DNA of 19,416 bases from Hyphomicrobiales bacterium (GTDB taxonomy: Bacteria; Pseudomonadota; Alphaproteobacteria; Rhizobiales; JAJFHC01). The stretch is from assembly GCA_021775835.1 (NCBI GenBank), contig JAJFHC010000277.1, forward strand, positions 1 to 19,416. The letters are read 5' to 3'. This document shows, piece by piece, positions 1-7,451 of this stretch; within the stretch, counting starts at the first letter, position 1, and every line of letters begins with the position of its first letter. A model generated the notes under the pieces. It was not told the DNA's origin and did not search any database. It saw nothing but the letters and a program-made list of their open reading frames with translations. Position numbers and translations under genes: made by a program.

Positions 1-236
1 TTGATGCCGCTTGTCGGGTGAATCTGCCGGATAAGCCGTGACGCGCGGCGCACGCCTTCCGGGCCATCGCGGGGCCCGGAACGGAAATTCAGACCAAGAT
101 CAAAAGGCACCCCAACAAGACCGATATCGATCTCGTCGCTGACATCGTGACGCCGTGTCCGCATGAAGGTAGCCACATCGGCAAATCGTGGAGTCGTTGC
201 CGCATCGACCGGCATGAAGTTCGAGTCTTGAGCCAT
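1..236 (-). CDS. Agmatinase-like ureohydrolase, N-terminal part (runs off left edge)
   Basis: Translating the minus strand from the ATG at 236 gives an uninterrupted reading frame of 78 codons to the window edge. It contains IGLVGVPFDLGLNFRSGPRDGP (residues about 39-60) followed by EGVRRASRLIR. This is the first beta strand and substrate-loop signature of the agmatinase/arginase (ureohydrolase) family, in which two Mn ions hydrolyse a guanidino group to urea plus an amine. The metal-ligand Asp and His motifs lie further on and are outside the window, so the substrate (agmatine, guanidinobutyrate, guanidinopropionate or another) cannot be told. It begins 20 nt after the SDR stop on the same strand, so it is probably the third gene of the aminotransferase-SDR-ureohydrolase operon. 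It is too short to appear as a long ORF because the frame is cut by the edge. Confidence 0.8.
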   Translation of the reverse strand, partial: MAQDSNFMPVDAATTPRFADVATFMRTRRHDVSDEIDIGLVGVPFDLGLNFRSGPRDGPEGVRRASRLIRQIHPTSGI

Positions 237-256
237 GGTTGAGGTTCCGTATTTGA

Positions 257-1048
257 TCAGTGTGGAGTTCCGATTGTCAGGTGAGTGCCGCCGTCGATCA
301 CCAGAAGAACGCCGGTAATTGCCTTGCCCCCGAGAGCAAGCCAGCCCACCGCCTCGGCAACGTCGTCAGCTTCCGTCATGCGACCCAGCGGCGCAATATC
401 CTTCATTTTCTGCTTGAGCGCCTCCAGCCTGTCGCCCTTGAGCATATCGGCTTTCTCATGCCAGGGGGTGTCGACGTATCCCGGGCAGATTGCGTTGACC
501 CGGATTTCCGGGGCAAGCGCACGGGCAAGGCTGAGGGTCATGGTGTTGAGGGCACCTTTCGTCGACGCATAAGCGATCGAGGATCCCAGGCCCGAGAACC
601 CTGAATGTGACGAGATGTTGATGATTGAGGCAATCGGAGAAACCTTCAGGGCATCCCGTGCGGCGCGGATCATCTGGTAGCAGCCCGTAACGTTGACGGA
701 CTGGAGTCTTGCGAAGTCCTCTGCGTCCAGCGCATCGAGTTTATGGGGGCTGGCGAATTTCGTCGTGCCGGCGTTGTTGACCAGGACGTCGACCCGGCCA
801 AAGCACTCCAGAACATCTCCGACAAGGCGTTTGCAGTCATTGTCGGCAGCGACGTCCGCCTGAATGGCAATACTGTCCGATCCGGCATTGCGGCAGTCCT
901 GTGCCACCGCATCCGCGCCCGACGCGTTACGGGCAAAATTGATCGCCACGTCAAACCCTGAGTCTGCCAGCTTGCGCGCCGTGGCGGCACCGATTCCACT
1001 GGCACTGCCGGTCACGATGGCGACCGGCCTCGTTTCATCCTGCATCAT
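257..1048 (-). CDS. SDR family NAD(P)-dependent oxidoreductase
   Basis: A 263-residue classical short-chain dehydrogenase/reductase, the normal length for the family. The cofactor-binding TGSASGIG lies at residues 13-20, NNAG at 91-94, the catalytic serine in ISSHSG near 146-147, and the YASTK catalytic pair is Tyr160/Lys164. The C-terminal GVLLVIDGG is the usual tetramer-interface strand. Such enzymes interconvert an alcohol and a ketone or aldehyde, and many resemble 3-oxoacyl-ACP reductase. The substrate cannot be read from the sequence. The start codon sits in ATGATGA: its ATG overlaps the TGA of the upstream class III aminotransferase by 4 nt, which implies translational coupling and a shared pathway. 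A second in-frame ATG follows at once, so the start is uncertain by one codon. The product could reduce or oxidise the carbonyl made by the aminotransferase (inference). Confidence 0.9.
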   Translation of the reverse strand: MMQDETRPVAIVTGSASGIGAATARKLADSGFDVAINFARNASGADAVAQDCRNAGSDSIAIQADVAADNDCKRLVGDVLECFGRVDVLVNNAGTTKFASPHKLDALDAEDFARLQSVNVTGCYQMIRAARDALKVSPIASIINISSHSGFSGLGSSIAYASTKGALNTMTLSLARALAPEIRVNAICPGYVDTPWHEKADMLKGDRLEALKQKMKDIAPLGRMTEADDVAEAVGWLALGGKAITGVLLVIDGGTHLTIGTPH

Positions 1049-2457
1049 GACGCTATACGAATGCCCTGACGCGACATCTCATTCATGAATTCATTGAGGG
1101 TTGCTGCGAGCCGGTCGGTTATCTCGTCGGCCTGCTCGCGGGTCGTGATCAGTGGTGGCGATGTCATCAGCCAATCGCCGAACATTCCGTTGTTCGTGCG
1201 CCGGGCGTAAAGGGAAAGACCATGATCGAGCGCAATGCGCCTGATCGTGTCGGGTGCGCGGGCCTCCGCCGGCAGGGACGCCTTGGTTTCCTGATCAGCG
1301 ACGATCTCAGCGGCAATAAGAAGACCCTTGCCGCGGACATCGCCAATGATCGGGCACGAAGCCATCAGCGATCGCAATCCTGCTTTGAAATAGTCGCCGA
1401 CATCAAGCGCATTGGCAATCAGATCCCGCTCATCCATCTCTTCGATGGCAGCAAGTCCGACTGCACAGGCAATCGGATTGGCATTCGCCGTATGGCCGTA
1501 GTTGAAGCCAGTGGACGCTGCGAGGGGATCAACCAGCTTTGCCGGCGCCATCATGATGCCAAGTGGGGCATAACCGGCACCGATGCCCTTCGCCAGAATG
1601 ACGATGTCGGGCAGGGCGTCGGGATAGTATTGCGCCGTCATGAAACGGCCTGTGCGACCGGCACCCGACATGACTTCATCGAACACCATCAGGATCCCGT
1701 GTTGATCGCAGATCCGGCGCATCTTGGCCAGGAACCGGCCTGACAGCACATTGGCACCCGATGCCAGACCGCCTACAGGCTCCAGGAACAGTGCCAGACA
1801 TGTCTCCGGGCCCACTTCCTCCACCCGTTTGGCAAACAGGTCGGCAATCCGGTCCTCGTTTTCTTCCTGTGTCAGGCCTTCGGGTATGCGGTAGGAGAGG
1901 GGCGCGGGAAGGCGTTCCGGCATCACGGCCATGCCTTCAAATACTTCCTCAACCGCCAGATCACCTGAAAGGGTAATCGAGGCAAGTGTGCCACCGTGAT
2001 AGGACGGCAGCAGACTGAAAAGGCGCGTCCGCTTCTTTTCGGATCTTGACCAGGCGAGTTGGCGGGCGAATTTGATCGCCATATCGATGGCCTCAGACCC
2101 GCCGGAGACAAGAAAGGCTCGTTCGAATCCCGGCCCCGCCCGCTCTGCCAGTGCCTGTGCCAGGGCCACGTTCTCGCTGGTCCGGCTGACCCGGCAATAG
2201 GAGAAGGAAAGCTTCTCTGCCTGGGCCTTCATGGCCTCGATAATGCGTCTGTTGTTGTGCCCAAGGTTGCTCGCGATGGGGCCGGAGGAGACGTCGATGT
2301 AGCGCTCGCCCGCATCATCCCAGAGGTAGATGCCGTCGCCACGCACGATTCGGGGAAGCGGCCAGTCCGCGTCCTGCGTATAGAATATGTCCTGTGGCCC
2401 GCCGGGCCCGGTCCATCCGTCAGCGTTGGTTTCAAATCGATTTGAGTTCTGGATCAT
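1045..2457 (-). CDS. Class III (omega-type) PLP-dependent aminotransferase
   Basis: 470 residues from the ATG at 2457. An open frame continues 69 codons upstream, but that stretch is Cys/His-rich and unlike the family, so it is not taken as coding. Family marks: SGGSEAIDMAIKFAR (118-132) for the PLP phosphate pocket, FDEVMSGAGRTGRF (259-272) with Asp260 that pairs with the pyridine nitrogen, and ILAKGIGAGYAPLG with Schiff-base Lys290. FNYGHTANANPIAC follows, as expected for fold type I subgroup II enzymes. These transfer an amino group from omega-amines or omega-amino acids to pyruvate or 2-oxoglutarate. Substrate is unknown. The gene is followed by an SDR with a 4-nt overlap and then an agmatinase-like gene, which would suit catabolism of a guanidino or polyamine compound (inference). 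The SD region before 2457 is weak (GGAA, 8 nt upstream). Confidence 0.92.
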   Translation of the reverse strand: MIQNSNRFETNADGWTGPGGPQDIFYTQDADWPLPRIVRGDGIYLWDDAGERYIDVSSGPIASNLGHNNRRIIEAMKAQAEKLSFSYCRVSRTSENVALAQALAERAGPGFERAFLVSGGSEAIDMAIKFARQLAWSRSEKKRTRLFSLLPSYHGGTLASITLSGDLAVEEVFEGMAVMPERLPAPLSYRIPEGLTQEENEDRIADLFAKRVEEVGPETCLALFLEPVGGLASGANVLSGRFLAKMRRICDQHGILMVFDEVMSGAGRTGRFMTAQYYPDALPDIVILAKGIGAGYAPLGIMMAPAKLVDPLAASTGFNYGHTANANPIACAVGLAAIEEMDERDLIANALDVGDYFKAGLRSLMASCPIIGDVRGKGLLIAAEIVADQETKASLPAEARAPDTIRRIALDHGLSLYARRTNNGMFGDWLMTSPPLITTREQADEITDRLAATLNEFMNEMSRQGIRIAS

Positions 2458-2518
2458 TGCGCAATTCCGATTTGCCTTTAGTTCGAAACGGTGACATTGG
2501 CACACACATGGATGTGAG

Positions 2519-2553
2519 GGAACGGCCGCAATGCAAATTCCATTATGCGTTCC
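2519..2553. repeat. Small inverted repeat between the DUF2278 gene and the aminotransferase gene
   Basis: GGAACG (2519-2524) and CGTTCC (2548-2553) are perfect inverted copies flanking a 23-nt loop that itself contains GCAAT/ATTATGC-like partial complementarity. It lies in the 97-bp gap after the DUF2278 stop and before the aminotransferase start. It could be a terminator stem without a U-tract, or an operator for the downstream operon. Nothing else supports either role. Confidence 0.25.
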
Positions 2554-2554
2554 A

Positions 2555-3199
2555 TCATGCCGTCCAACGTTGTGTCTGAAATGCCAGAAAGACACCGGTC
2601 CAGGTTCCGTCTGCCGTTCGCATGAACAAGGCGCCGTCCTGACGCTCACGGTTGTCGTTCTCATGAGGTCCTATGCTGCCCTGGTTCATGTGAACGTCAT
2701 GGACCCCGCGACCTGGTAAGAAATCGAAATAGCGGTCCCGGCGCTTGGGTTCCGGGCCCCAGGGCTCTCCAAACGCAAACACCCTATGAAGTCCCGGTGC
2801 CGACAACACGTCGACCAAAAGAGATTCGAGAATGTTTTTGAGCGTCCCGTTTGTGGAAGGTTCAACGAACGGGACCACTTTCATGTTGTCGCGGCCAAAG
2901 TCGAAACCGCCGTGGATGTAATCGAGGCGCAGGTCATCGTGTCGTTTCTGCAGAAGATCATAATTCCCGTCGGGTACCCCATCGAGTAAACCGGTAATCG
3001 GATCGGCCAAGGGCGAGATCATGTGAAACAGCAGTTCGTCGGGCTGGTTGGCCGAATGAACATTCACCGCCACACGGTGGCCGACATCGTTTTCGCGTAC
3101 GTGCAGTTGCAGGTGTTTGCCGCCTTTGGGATCGAAATCGTAATCGAACCCGCAAATCTGTCCGGCCAACAAACTGTATTTGTGATTGATCGGCGTCAT
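2555..3199 (-). CDS. DUF2278 (YukJ-like) family protein
   Basis: 214 residues from the ATG at 3199. A TTG four codons further upstream (3211) would add four residues, and neither start has an ideally spaced SD. I recognise the DUF2278/YukJ pattern: an N-terminal GxxxxxDFDPKGGKHLQLHV segment (about 18-37), a Val/Asn-rich strand VAVNVHSA, YIHGGFDFGRDNM in the middle, then FLPGRGVHDVHMNQGS and a late QDGALFM. The family is widespread in bacteria and its biochemical role is not established. No signal peptide or membrane segment is visible, so it is probably cytoplasmic. It is divergent from rtcB across about 190 bp and stops 97 bp before the aminotransferase operon on the same strand. It is full length for its family as far as I can judge. 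Confidence 0.8.
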   Translation of the reverse strand: MTPINHKYSLLAGQICGFDYDFDPKGGKHLQLHVRENDVGHRVAVNVHSANQPDELLFHMISPLADPITGLLDGVPDGNYDLLQKRHDDLRLDYIHGGFDFGRDNMKVVPFVEPSTNGTLKNILESLLVDVLSAPGLHRVFAFGEPWGPEPKRRDRYFDFLPGRGVHDVHMNQGSIGPHENDNRERQDGALFMRTADGTWTGVFLAFQTQRWTA

Positions 3200-3388
3200 G
3201 GTGGCCGGCAATGCTCCAGGGGAATCTCCAGCGAACGCCGATCAGTATCCTTACAAAGCGCCAAACTGCAATACATTTGGCTGGACCGCCGCCAGAAGGG
3301 AACAGCAGGTGCCGGAAAGATTGCCTCGTTGAAAAATTCTGCGACGGAAAGTCCATGCCCCTGTCGTATAACGGCGAAGGAATGCAAC
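3200..3388. promoter_or_regulatory. Divergent intergenic region between DUF2278 gene and rtcB
   Basis: About 190 bp separate two back-to-back genes, so it must hold a promoter for each unless transcription enters from outside. I see no pair of strong -35/-10 hexamers. A TATAAC at 3366-3371 and a TTGAAA at 3329-3334 are too far apart to form one promoter. The rtcB ribosome binding site is GAAGGA at about 3376-3381. No sigma-54 or operator-like dyad was recognised. Confidence 0.3.
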
Positions 3389-4618
3389 ATGAGCGGATAT
3401 GAAACCATCGAGACCGGTGATGCGGTCGTCAAGGCGTGGATCAAGGGCGTGCCCCTTGACGATGGCGCGCGCCTGCAGCTTGAGAACATTGCGCGCCTGC
3501 CGTTCATCCACAGCCATGTGGCAGCCATGCCCGACGTCCACTACGGCCGGGGCGCGACCATCGGATCTGTCATCGCTACCCGTGGTGCGATTGTACCGGC
3601 AGCCGTCGGGGTCGATATCGGTTGTGGCATGATGGCGGTGCGCACGGATCTCACGGCCAAACGCCTGCCCGACAGCCTGGCCAAGGTGCGTTCAGCTATT
3701 GAGCGAACCGTGCCGCATGGCGGTATCGGCATCAAGGGCGGTTGGAACAAGGGCGTTCCTGCCCGTGTCGGCAACAAATATGCGGCCTCGGGCCTTGGCG
3801 ATGAACTTGTCGAGCTTGAAAAACGGCACCCCTCCCTGAAAGGCGCCAACTCTTTGGTCCATATGGCAACGCTTGGGTCCGGCAACCACTTTATCGAGGT
3901 CTGTCTCGATGAAGCGGACCGGGTATGGGTCATGCTGCACTCAGGAAGCCGGGGCATCGGTAATCGGATCGGCACGTATTTCATTGAGGCGGCACGCCGG
4001 CATTTCGAAAAGCGGGCCATCGGTCATTCATTGCCCGATCGCGATCTTGCCTACTTCGTCGAAGGTGACGGTGAAGGCGAAGGCGGGATCTTTCACGATT
4101 ACATGGCCGCCGTCCTCTGGGCGCAGGACTTTGCCGCCCTCAACCGGGAATTGATGATGGAGCGCATACTGGATGCCATGCGGTCATTGCTGCCGCGCTT
4201 CAAGACCGAGAAACATGCGGTCAACTGCCATCACAACTATGTCGCCCGGGAAAACCATTTCGGTGAAGATGTCTGGGTGACGCGCAAGGGGGCGGTCCGC
4301 GCCCGTGAAGGCGATCTGGGCATTATCCCCGGGTCCATGGGAGCAAAATCCTACATCGTTCGTGGCAAGGGCAATCCGGACAGCTTCCAGTCATGTTCCC
4401 ACGGCGCTGGCCGGGCCATGAGCCGCGGTGACGCAAAGAAACTGTTCACCGTGCACGATCATGCCGAGGCCACGCGGGGTGTGGAATGCCGCAAGGACGC
4501 GGCCGTCCTCGACGAGACGCCGGGCGCCTACAAGGACATCGATGCCGTGATGGCCGCGCAAACCGATCTTGTCGATATTGTTCACACCCTGAAGCAGGTA
4601 ATATGCGTCAAGGGGTGA
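3389..4618 (+). CDS. rtcB: RtcB-type RNA 3'-phosphate ligase (RNA-splicing ligase)
   Basis: 409 residues from the ATG at 3389 (SD GAAGGA 8 nt upstream), almost exactly the length of E. coli RtcB. An open frame extends upstream to 3023 but overlaps the opposite-strand gene and is not family-like. RtcB joins 2',3'-cyclic phosphate or 3'-phosphate RNA ends to 5'-OH ends using GTP and Mn(II). Visible active-site elements: GVDIGCG with Asp76 and Cys79, GSGNHFIE with His167, LHSGSRG with His184, NCHHNYV with His281/282, GSMG at 316-319, and SHGAGR with His338, the residue that becomes guanylylated in the family. All are intact, so the enzyme should be active. No rtcA, rtcR or archease gene lies next to it. 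It is convergent with the LysR gene and divergent from the DUF2278 gene. Confidence 0.96.
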   Translation: MSGYETIETGDAVVKAWIKGVPLDDGARLQLENIARLPFIHSHVAAMPDVHYGRGATIGSVIATRGAIVPAAVGVDIGCGMMAVRTDLTAKRLPDSLAKVRSAIERTVPHGGIGIKGGWNKGVPARVGNKYAASGLGDELVELEKRHPSLKGANSLVHMATLGSGNHFIEVCLDEADRVWVMLHSGSRGIGNRIGTYFIEAARRHFEKRAIGHSLPDRDLAYFVEGDGEGEGGIFHDYMAAVLWAQDFAALNRELMMERILDAMRSLLPRFKTEKHAVNCHHNYVARENHFGEDVWVTRKGAVRAREGDLGIIPGSMGAKSYIVRGKGNPDSFQSCSHGAGRAMSRGDAKKLFTVHDHAEATRGVECRKDAAVLDETPGAYKDIDAVMAAQTDLVDIVHTLKQVICVKG

Positions 4619-4630
4619 GGCTGCCTGTCT

Positions 4631-4651
4631 CCGGAACCCTCAGACTTCCGG
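4631..4651. terminator. Hairpin between convergent rtcB and LysR genes
   Basis: CCGGAA (4631-4636) and TTCCGG (4646-4651) form a perfect 6-bp stem around a 9-nt loop. It lies just past the rtcB stop (4618), and the LysR stop codon (complement of 4640-4642) is in the loop. The position fits a shared two-way terminator, but there is no U-tract on either side, so this is a weak call. Confidence 0.3.
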
Positions 4652-5548
4652 GTGCCCGCTGAAGAGTTGCCTTTGGGAGCGTACCAGCGTCGCAAGCTTT
4701 TCGGAGACACGCTTGATGTGAGCGTTGTGCCGGTCTTCATCGTGGCTCACCAGCCACTGATCGTGCGCCAGTTGGCGAATAGGTTCGGACACGCGTCGAA
4801 AGTCCGTCTGCAGGTCACCGATAAAGCAAGGCAGAACGCACAGGCCAGCTCCAGAACGGCAGGCTTCGAGCACCGCCTGCGTGCTGGAGCATCTGACCCG
4901 GGCGTCATGGCGGAGGTTGTCTTCCAGCCAGACCGCTGACGGTGTCTTTGGCCCGGAAGGTGTGAAAGCGATCCAGTCAAAGTCGCCCGGCAATTGGCTG
5001 CCGGTGTCGACGGAAATGCCGGAACAGCGTTGGCCCAGCGACTCGTGTCCGTAGAGTGCAAAGTTCACGCGAACCAGACGCCGCCCCGCCAAGCCTTGTG
5101 TTTGCGGACGACTGTTTCGCAAGCCCAGGTTTGCCTCACGCCGGATCAGGTTTGCAGCCGACGCACCGGTCTGTATCTGAATGGATAAGCCGGCGTCACC
5201 ATCAAGCAGAACACCGACGTGACGGGCAATGAACATGCTTGTCCAGGGACCGGTCGCGATGGTCACCAACTGGTTGGGATCGGATGCGGTTCGCCATCGC
5301 TCCATTCCGATGGCGGCCTCTTCCATGGATTCCGCATGCACCAAGAACTCAACGCCCGCAGCGGTGAGCTCATAACCGTTTTGCCGGCGCACGAACAGGG
5401 ACACGCCCAGGGTTTGCTCTAGCGAGACCATTCGCCGGCTCAGGGTCGGAGCGCTTGTTTTCGTTTGTGCGGTGGCCCCTGAAAGCCCGTCGGCCCGGGC
5501 AATCGCCAGGAACAGGCGAACATCGCTCCAGTTCAGTGTTTCATTCAT
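4640..5548 (-). CDS. LysR family transcriptional regulator
   Basis: 302 residues from the ATG at 5548, the typical LTTR length. The N-terminal winged helix-turn-helix reads VRLFLAIARADGLSGATAQ then TLSRRMVSLEQTLGVSLFVR and NGYELTAAG (about residues 9-66), where TLSRRMVSLEQ is the recognition helix region. The remaining C-terminal part is a periplasmic-binding-like effector domain with weaker conservation. In-frame ATGs at 5557, 5602 and 5617 exist, but 5548 puts the HTH at the usual distance from the N-terminus. It is transcribed away from the aldo/keto reductase gene across a 115-bp AT-rich gap, the usual arrangement for an LTTR that controls its divergent neighbour and itself. The inducer is unknown. 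Confidence 0.92.
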   Translation of the reverse strand: MNETLNWSDVRLFLAIARADGLSGATAQTKTSAPTLSRRMVSLEQTLGVSLFVRRQNGYELTAAGVEFLVHAESMEEAAIGMERWRTASDPNQLVTIATGPWTSMFIARHVGVLLDGDAGLSIQIQTGASAANLIRREANLGLRNSRPQTQGLAGRRLVRVNFALYGHESLGQRCSGISVDTGSQLPGDFDWIAFTPSGPKTPSAVWLEDNLRHDARVRCSSTQAVLEACRSGAGLCVLPCFIGDLQTDFRRVSEPIRQLAHDQWLVSHDEDRHNAHIKRVSEKLATLVRSQRQLFSGHPEV

Positions 5549-5551
5549 GAA

Positions 5552-5576
5552 ATACATATTTCGAGAATATAAGTAT
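5552..5576. promoter_or_regulatory. Imperfect AT-rich dyad, candidate LysR-type operator
   Basis: ATAC at 5552-5555 mirrors GTAT at 5573-5576, and inside it ATATT (5557-5561) mirrors AATAT (5566-5570), giving a 25-bp imperfect palindrome starting 3 bp upstream of the regulator's ATG. The gap 5549-5663 is strikingly AT-rich against its surroundings. LTTRs commonly bind T-N11-A dyads, so this is a plausible autoregulatory site. The aldo/keto reductase SD (GGAG, 5649-5652) lies at the other end of the gap. No convincing -35/-10 pair was identified. Confidence 0.4.
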
Positions 5577-5663
5577 ATAAAACAACGTATTCCATGGTTC
5601 ATCTCCACTTGCGACAAACTTGTATGTCAATTCCATAATACCATAACTGGAGTGAAATTTCAC

Positions 5664-6689
5664 ATGGACGAGACACTCGTTAAGCGTCGAGGCGGCCCCC
5701 TGGCAGCAAACGTCGGGGCGATGGGGATTGGAACCTGGGCGATCGGCGGACCATTTTTCAGCGGGGAGAGGTGTCGCTATCCCACCGGTGCCGCCCTTGG
5801 CTACGGCGAGGTCGATGATGCCACTTCAATTCGAGCGATTCATTGCGCCCTGGACTTTGGTGCCAGACTGTTCGACACGTCCGATGCCTATGGCACCGGC
5901 CACGCGGAACGTATTCTGGGCGAGGCGCTCAAGGGCCGGCGGGACGACGTCACAATCGCAACCAAGTTCGGCAATACATACGATGAGAATTCTCGGACGC
6001 TGACAGGCGTGGACGTGTCTCCAACCTATATTCGCAAGGCATGTCTCGCGTCGCTCAGGCGGCTGCAGACAAATCGGATCGACCTCTATCAACTGCATGT
6101 GGGTGACCTGATGCCCGACCTGGCTGACGCTGTGGCAGACACGTTGGACGAACTCTGCGACGAAGGCTTGATCGGCGCCTTTGCCTGGAGCACAGATGAC
6201 CCGGCGAGGGCGGCGCTTTTTGCTCGGAGGGAAAAGGGTGCGGCGGTCCAGTTCGACATGAATGTCTTCCAGGACGCACAGGAAATGCTTACCGTCTGCG
6301 AAACCCATGATATGGCCGGCATTATCCGGTCACCGCTGGCAATGGGGTTTCTCAGCGGCAAGTTCACATCCGAAAGCAGGCTCCCCTCCGATGACATACG
6401 CGCAAACCCGCCGCCATGGTTGCCGTTTTTCCGTGACGGTGGCCAACCTGACCCTGACTGGAGCAAGCGGCTTGCTGGCATAACCGACATCTTGACCACG
6501 AATGGCCGCAGCCAGGCGCAGGGCGCATTGGCCTGGATATGGGCACGAAGCGAACGGGCGATACCGATACCGGGCATTCGAACGGAAGCGCAAGCGAGGG
6601 AGAATCTGGGCGCAGTCGAGTTCGGTCCTCTTGATCCCGGCCAGATGGCGGAGATCGACCGGTTGTTGAACCGATCAACTTTATCCTGA
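5664..6689 (+). CDS. Aldo/keto reductase
   Basis: 341 residues from the ATG at 5664 (SD GGAG 11 nt upstream). The open frame extends upstream to 5472 but there overlaps the LysR N-terminus on the other strand, so the internal start is preferred. The protein is a TIM-barrel NADPH-dependent reductase with the full catalytic tetrad: Asp71 and Tyr76 in FDTSDAYGTGHAE, Lys101 in IATKFGN, and His145 in LYQLHVG. The cofactor end shows PIPGIRTEAQARENLGA near residue 300, the usual adenosine-phosphate binding stretch. Such enzymes reduce aldehydes, ketones or sugars. Substrate is unknown. It is divergent from the LysR gene, its probable regulator, and is followed 106 bp later on the same strand by a HAD hydrolase. 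Confidence 0.93.
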   Translation: MDETLVKRRGGPLAANVGAMGIGTWAIGGPFFSGERCRYPTGAALGYGEVDDATSIRAIHCALDFGARLFDTSDAYGTGHAERILGEALKGRRDDVTIATKFGNTYDENSRTLTGVDVSPTYIRKACLASLRRLQTNRIDLYQLHVGDLMPDLADAVADTLDELCDEGLIGAFAWSTDDPARAALFARREKGAAVQFDMNVFQDAQEMLTVCETHDMAGIIRSPLAMGFLSGKFTSESRLPSDDIRANPPPWLPFFRDGGQPDPDWSKRLAGITDILTTNGRSQAQGALAWIWARSERAIPIPGIRTEAQARENLGAVEFGPLDPGQMAEIDRLLNRSTLS

Positions 6690-6739
6690 CCGTGTTGTCT
6701 CTCTCCGGTCCTGGCATTACGATCCACCGATAAGAGGCG

Positions 6740-6766
6740 ACCGGCCTTCGCCATGCAAAGGTCGGT
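6740..6766 (+). other. Hairpin between aldo/keto reductase and HAD genes
   Basis: ACCGGCCTT (6740-6748) and AAGGTCGGT (6758-6766) pair over 9 bp with one G-U wobble and a 9-nt loop. It sits in the 106-bp gap between two same-strand genes, 20 nt before the HAD gene's SD. There is no U-tract. It could be a terminator remnant, an mRNA processing stem or chance. Confidence 0.25.
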
Positions 6767-6795
6767 ACATTCTCGTCAGCACGAAGGACAAAAAG

Positions 6796-7410
6796 ATGAC
6801 TCAAAGCTCTGGGGACGAGCGCCCGATCGTCGTGTTCGATGTTGGCGGTGTGCTTGTCCATCTCGATGGTATCGACTGGTTCCGTCGCCATGCGAACCTG
6901 GAACCCGACGAGATGCGTGCACGCTGGCTCGCTCTTGACGTCGTCCAACGCTTCGAAAGAGGGCATTTGGGCTTCGATGAATTCGCGGAAGGTGTTTTGA
7001 AGGCGTTCGAAATTTCAATCTCTGCCGACGCATTTCGTTCGGAATTTGCAACCTGGGCCAGGAGGTCGTTCCCCAATGCACGCGATATTGTCAGGAGAGT
7101 TTCTCAACGCCACGTCACCGCGTGCCTGTGCAACACCAACGAGGTACATTGGCCTGTTGTAAACGAAAGAATTGGCGTTGCCGGCTGGTTCGATCATGTG
7201 TTCGCATCACACGAGATCGAACAGGTCAAACCCGATCTGGAGAGCTTTGCCCATGTGACCGACAGTCTTGGGACCGCCCCCCACCGCATGGTTTTTCTAG
7301 ACGACAGTCAGGGGAATGTTGATGCCGCCCGTTCCGCCGGTTGGAATGCCCATCTCGTCCAGGGCACTGAGATGCTGAATGAAAAACTGGTCGAGTTGCA
7401 GGTCATCTGA
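6796..7410 (+). CDS. HAD-superfamily hydrolase, subfamily IA (YihX-like)
   Basis: 204 residues, with SD AAGGA about 8 nt before the ATG. Motif I is VFDVGGVLV with nucleophile Asp15, the second position being Gly17 as in YihX-like members (DxG) rather than DxD. Motif II is ACLCNTNE (109-116) with Thr114. Motif III Lys145 lies in EQVKPD, and motif IV is VFLDDSQGN with Asp169/Asp170. Between motif I and II is an alpha-helical cap of about 70 residues. The family hydrolyses small phosphate esters or, less often, carbon-halogen bonds. The DVGGVL signature and NTN in motif II favour a phosphatase over a dehalogenase. It follows the aldo/keto reductase on the same strand, so the two could share a transcript, for example for a sugar phosphate (inference). 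It is convergent with the secreted-protein gene 41 bp away. Confidence 0.88.
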   Translation: MTQSSGDERPIVVFDVGGVLVHLDGIDWFRRHANLEPDEMRARWLALDVVQRFERGHLGFDEFAEGVLKAFEISISADAFRSEFATWARRSFPNARDIVRRVSQRHVTACLCNTNEVHWPVVNERIGVAGWFDHVFASHEIEQVKPDLESFAHVTDSLGTAPHRMVFLDDSQGNVDAARSAGWNAHLVQGTEMLNEKLVELQVI

Positions 7411-7451
7411 ATTTGGATCTGCAATGGTTCCGCTCAAACCGTGTGCAAAGG

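Noticed and set aside
1222..1743. 173-codon plus-strand frame
   Set aside because: It is antisense to the aminotransferase, has no SD and no domain.
2458..2664. N-terminal extension of the class III aminotransferase frame
   Set aside because: The added 69 residues are Cys/His-rich and unlike any aminotransferase N-terminus, and overlap the DUF2278 C-terminus. The ATG at 2457 begins the recognisable part.
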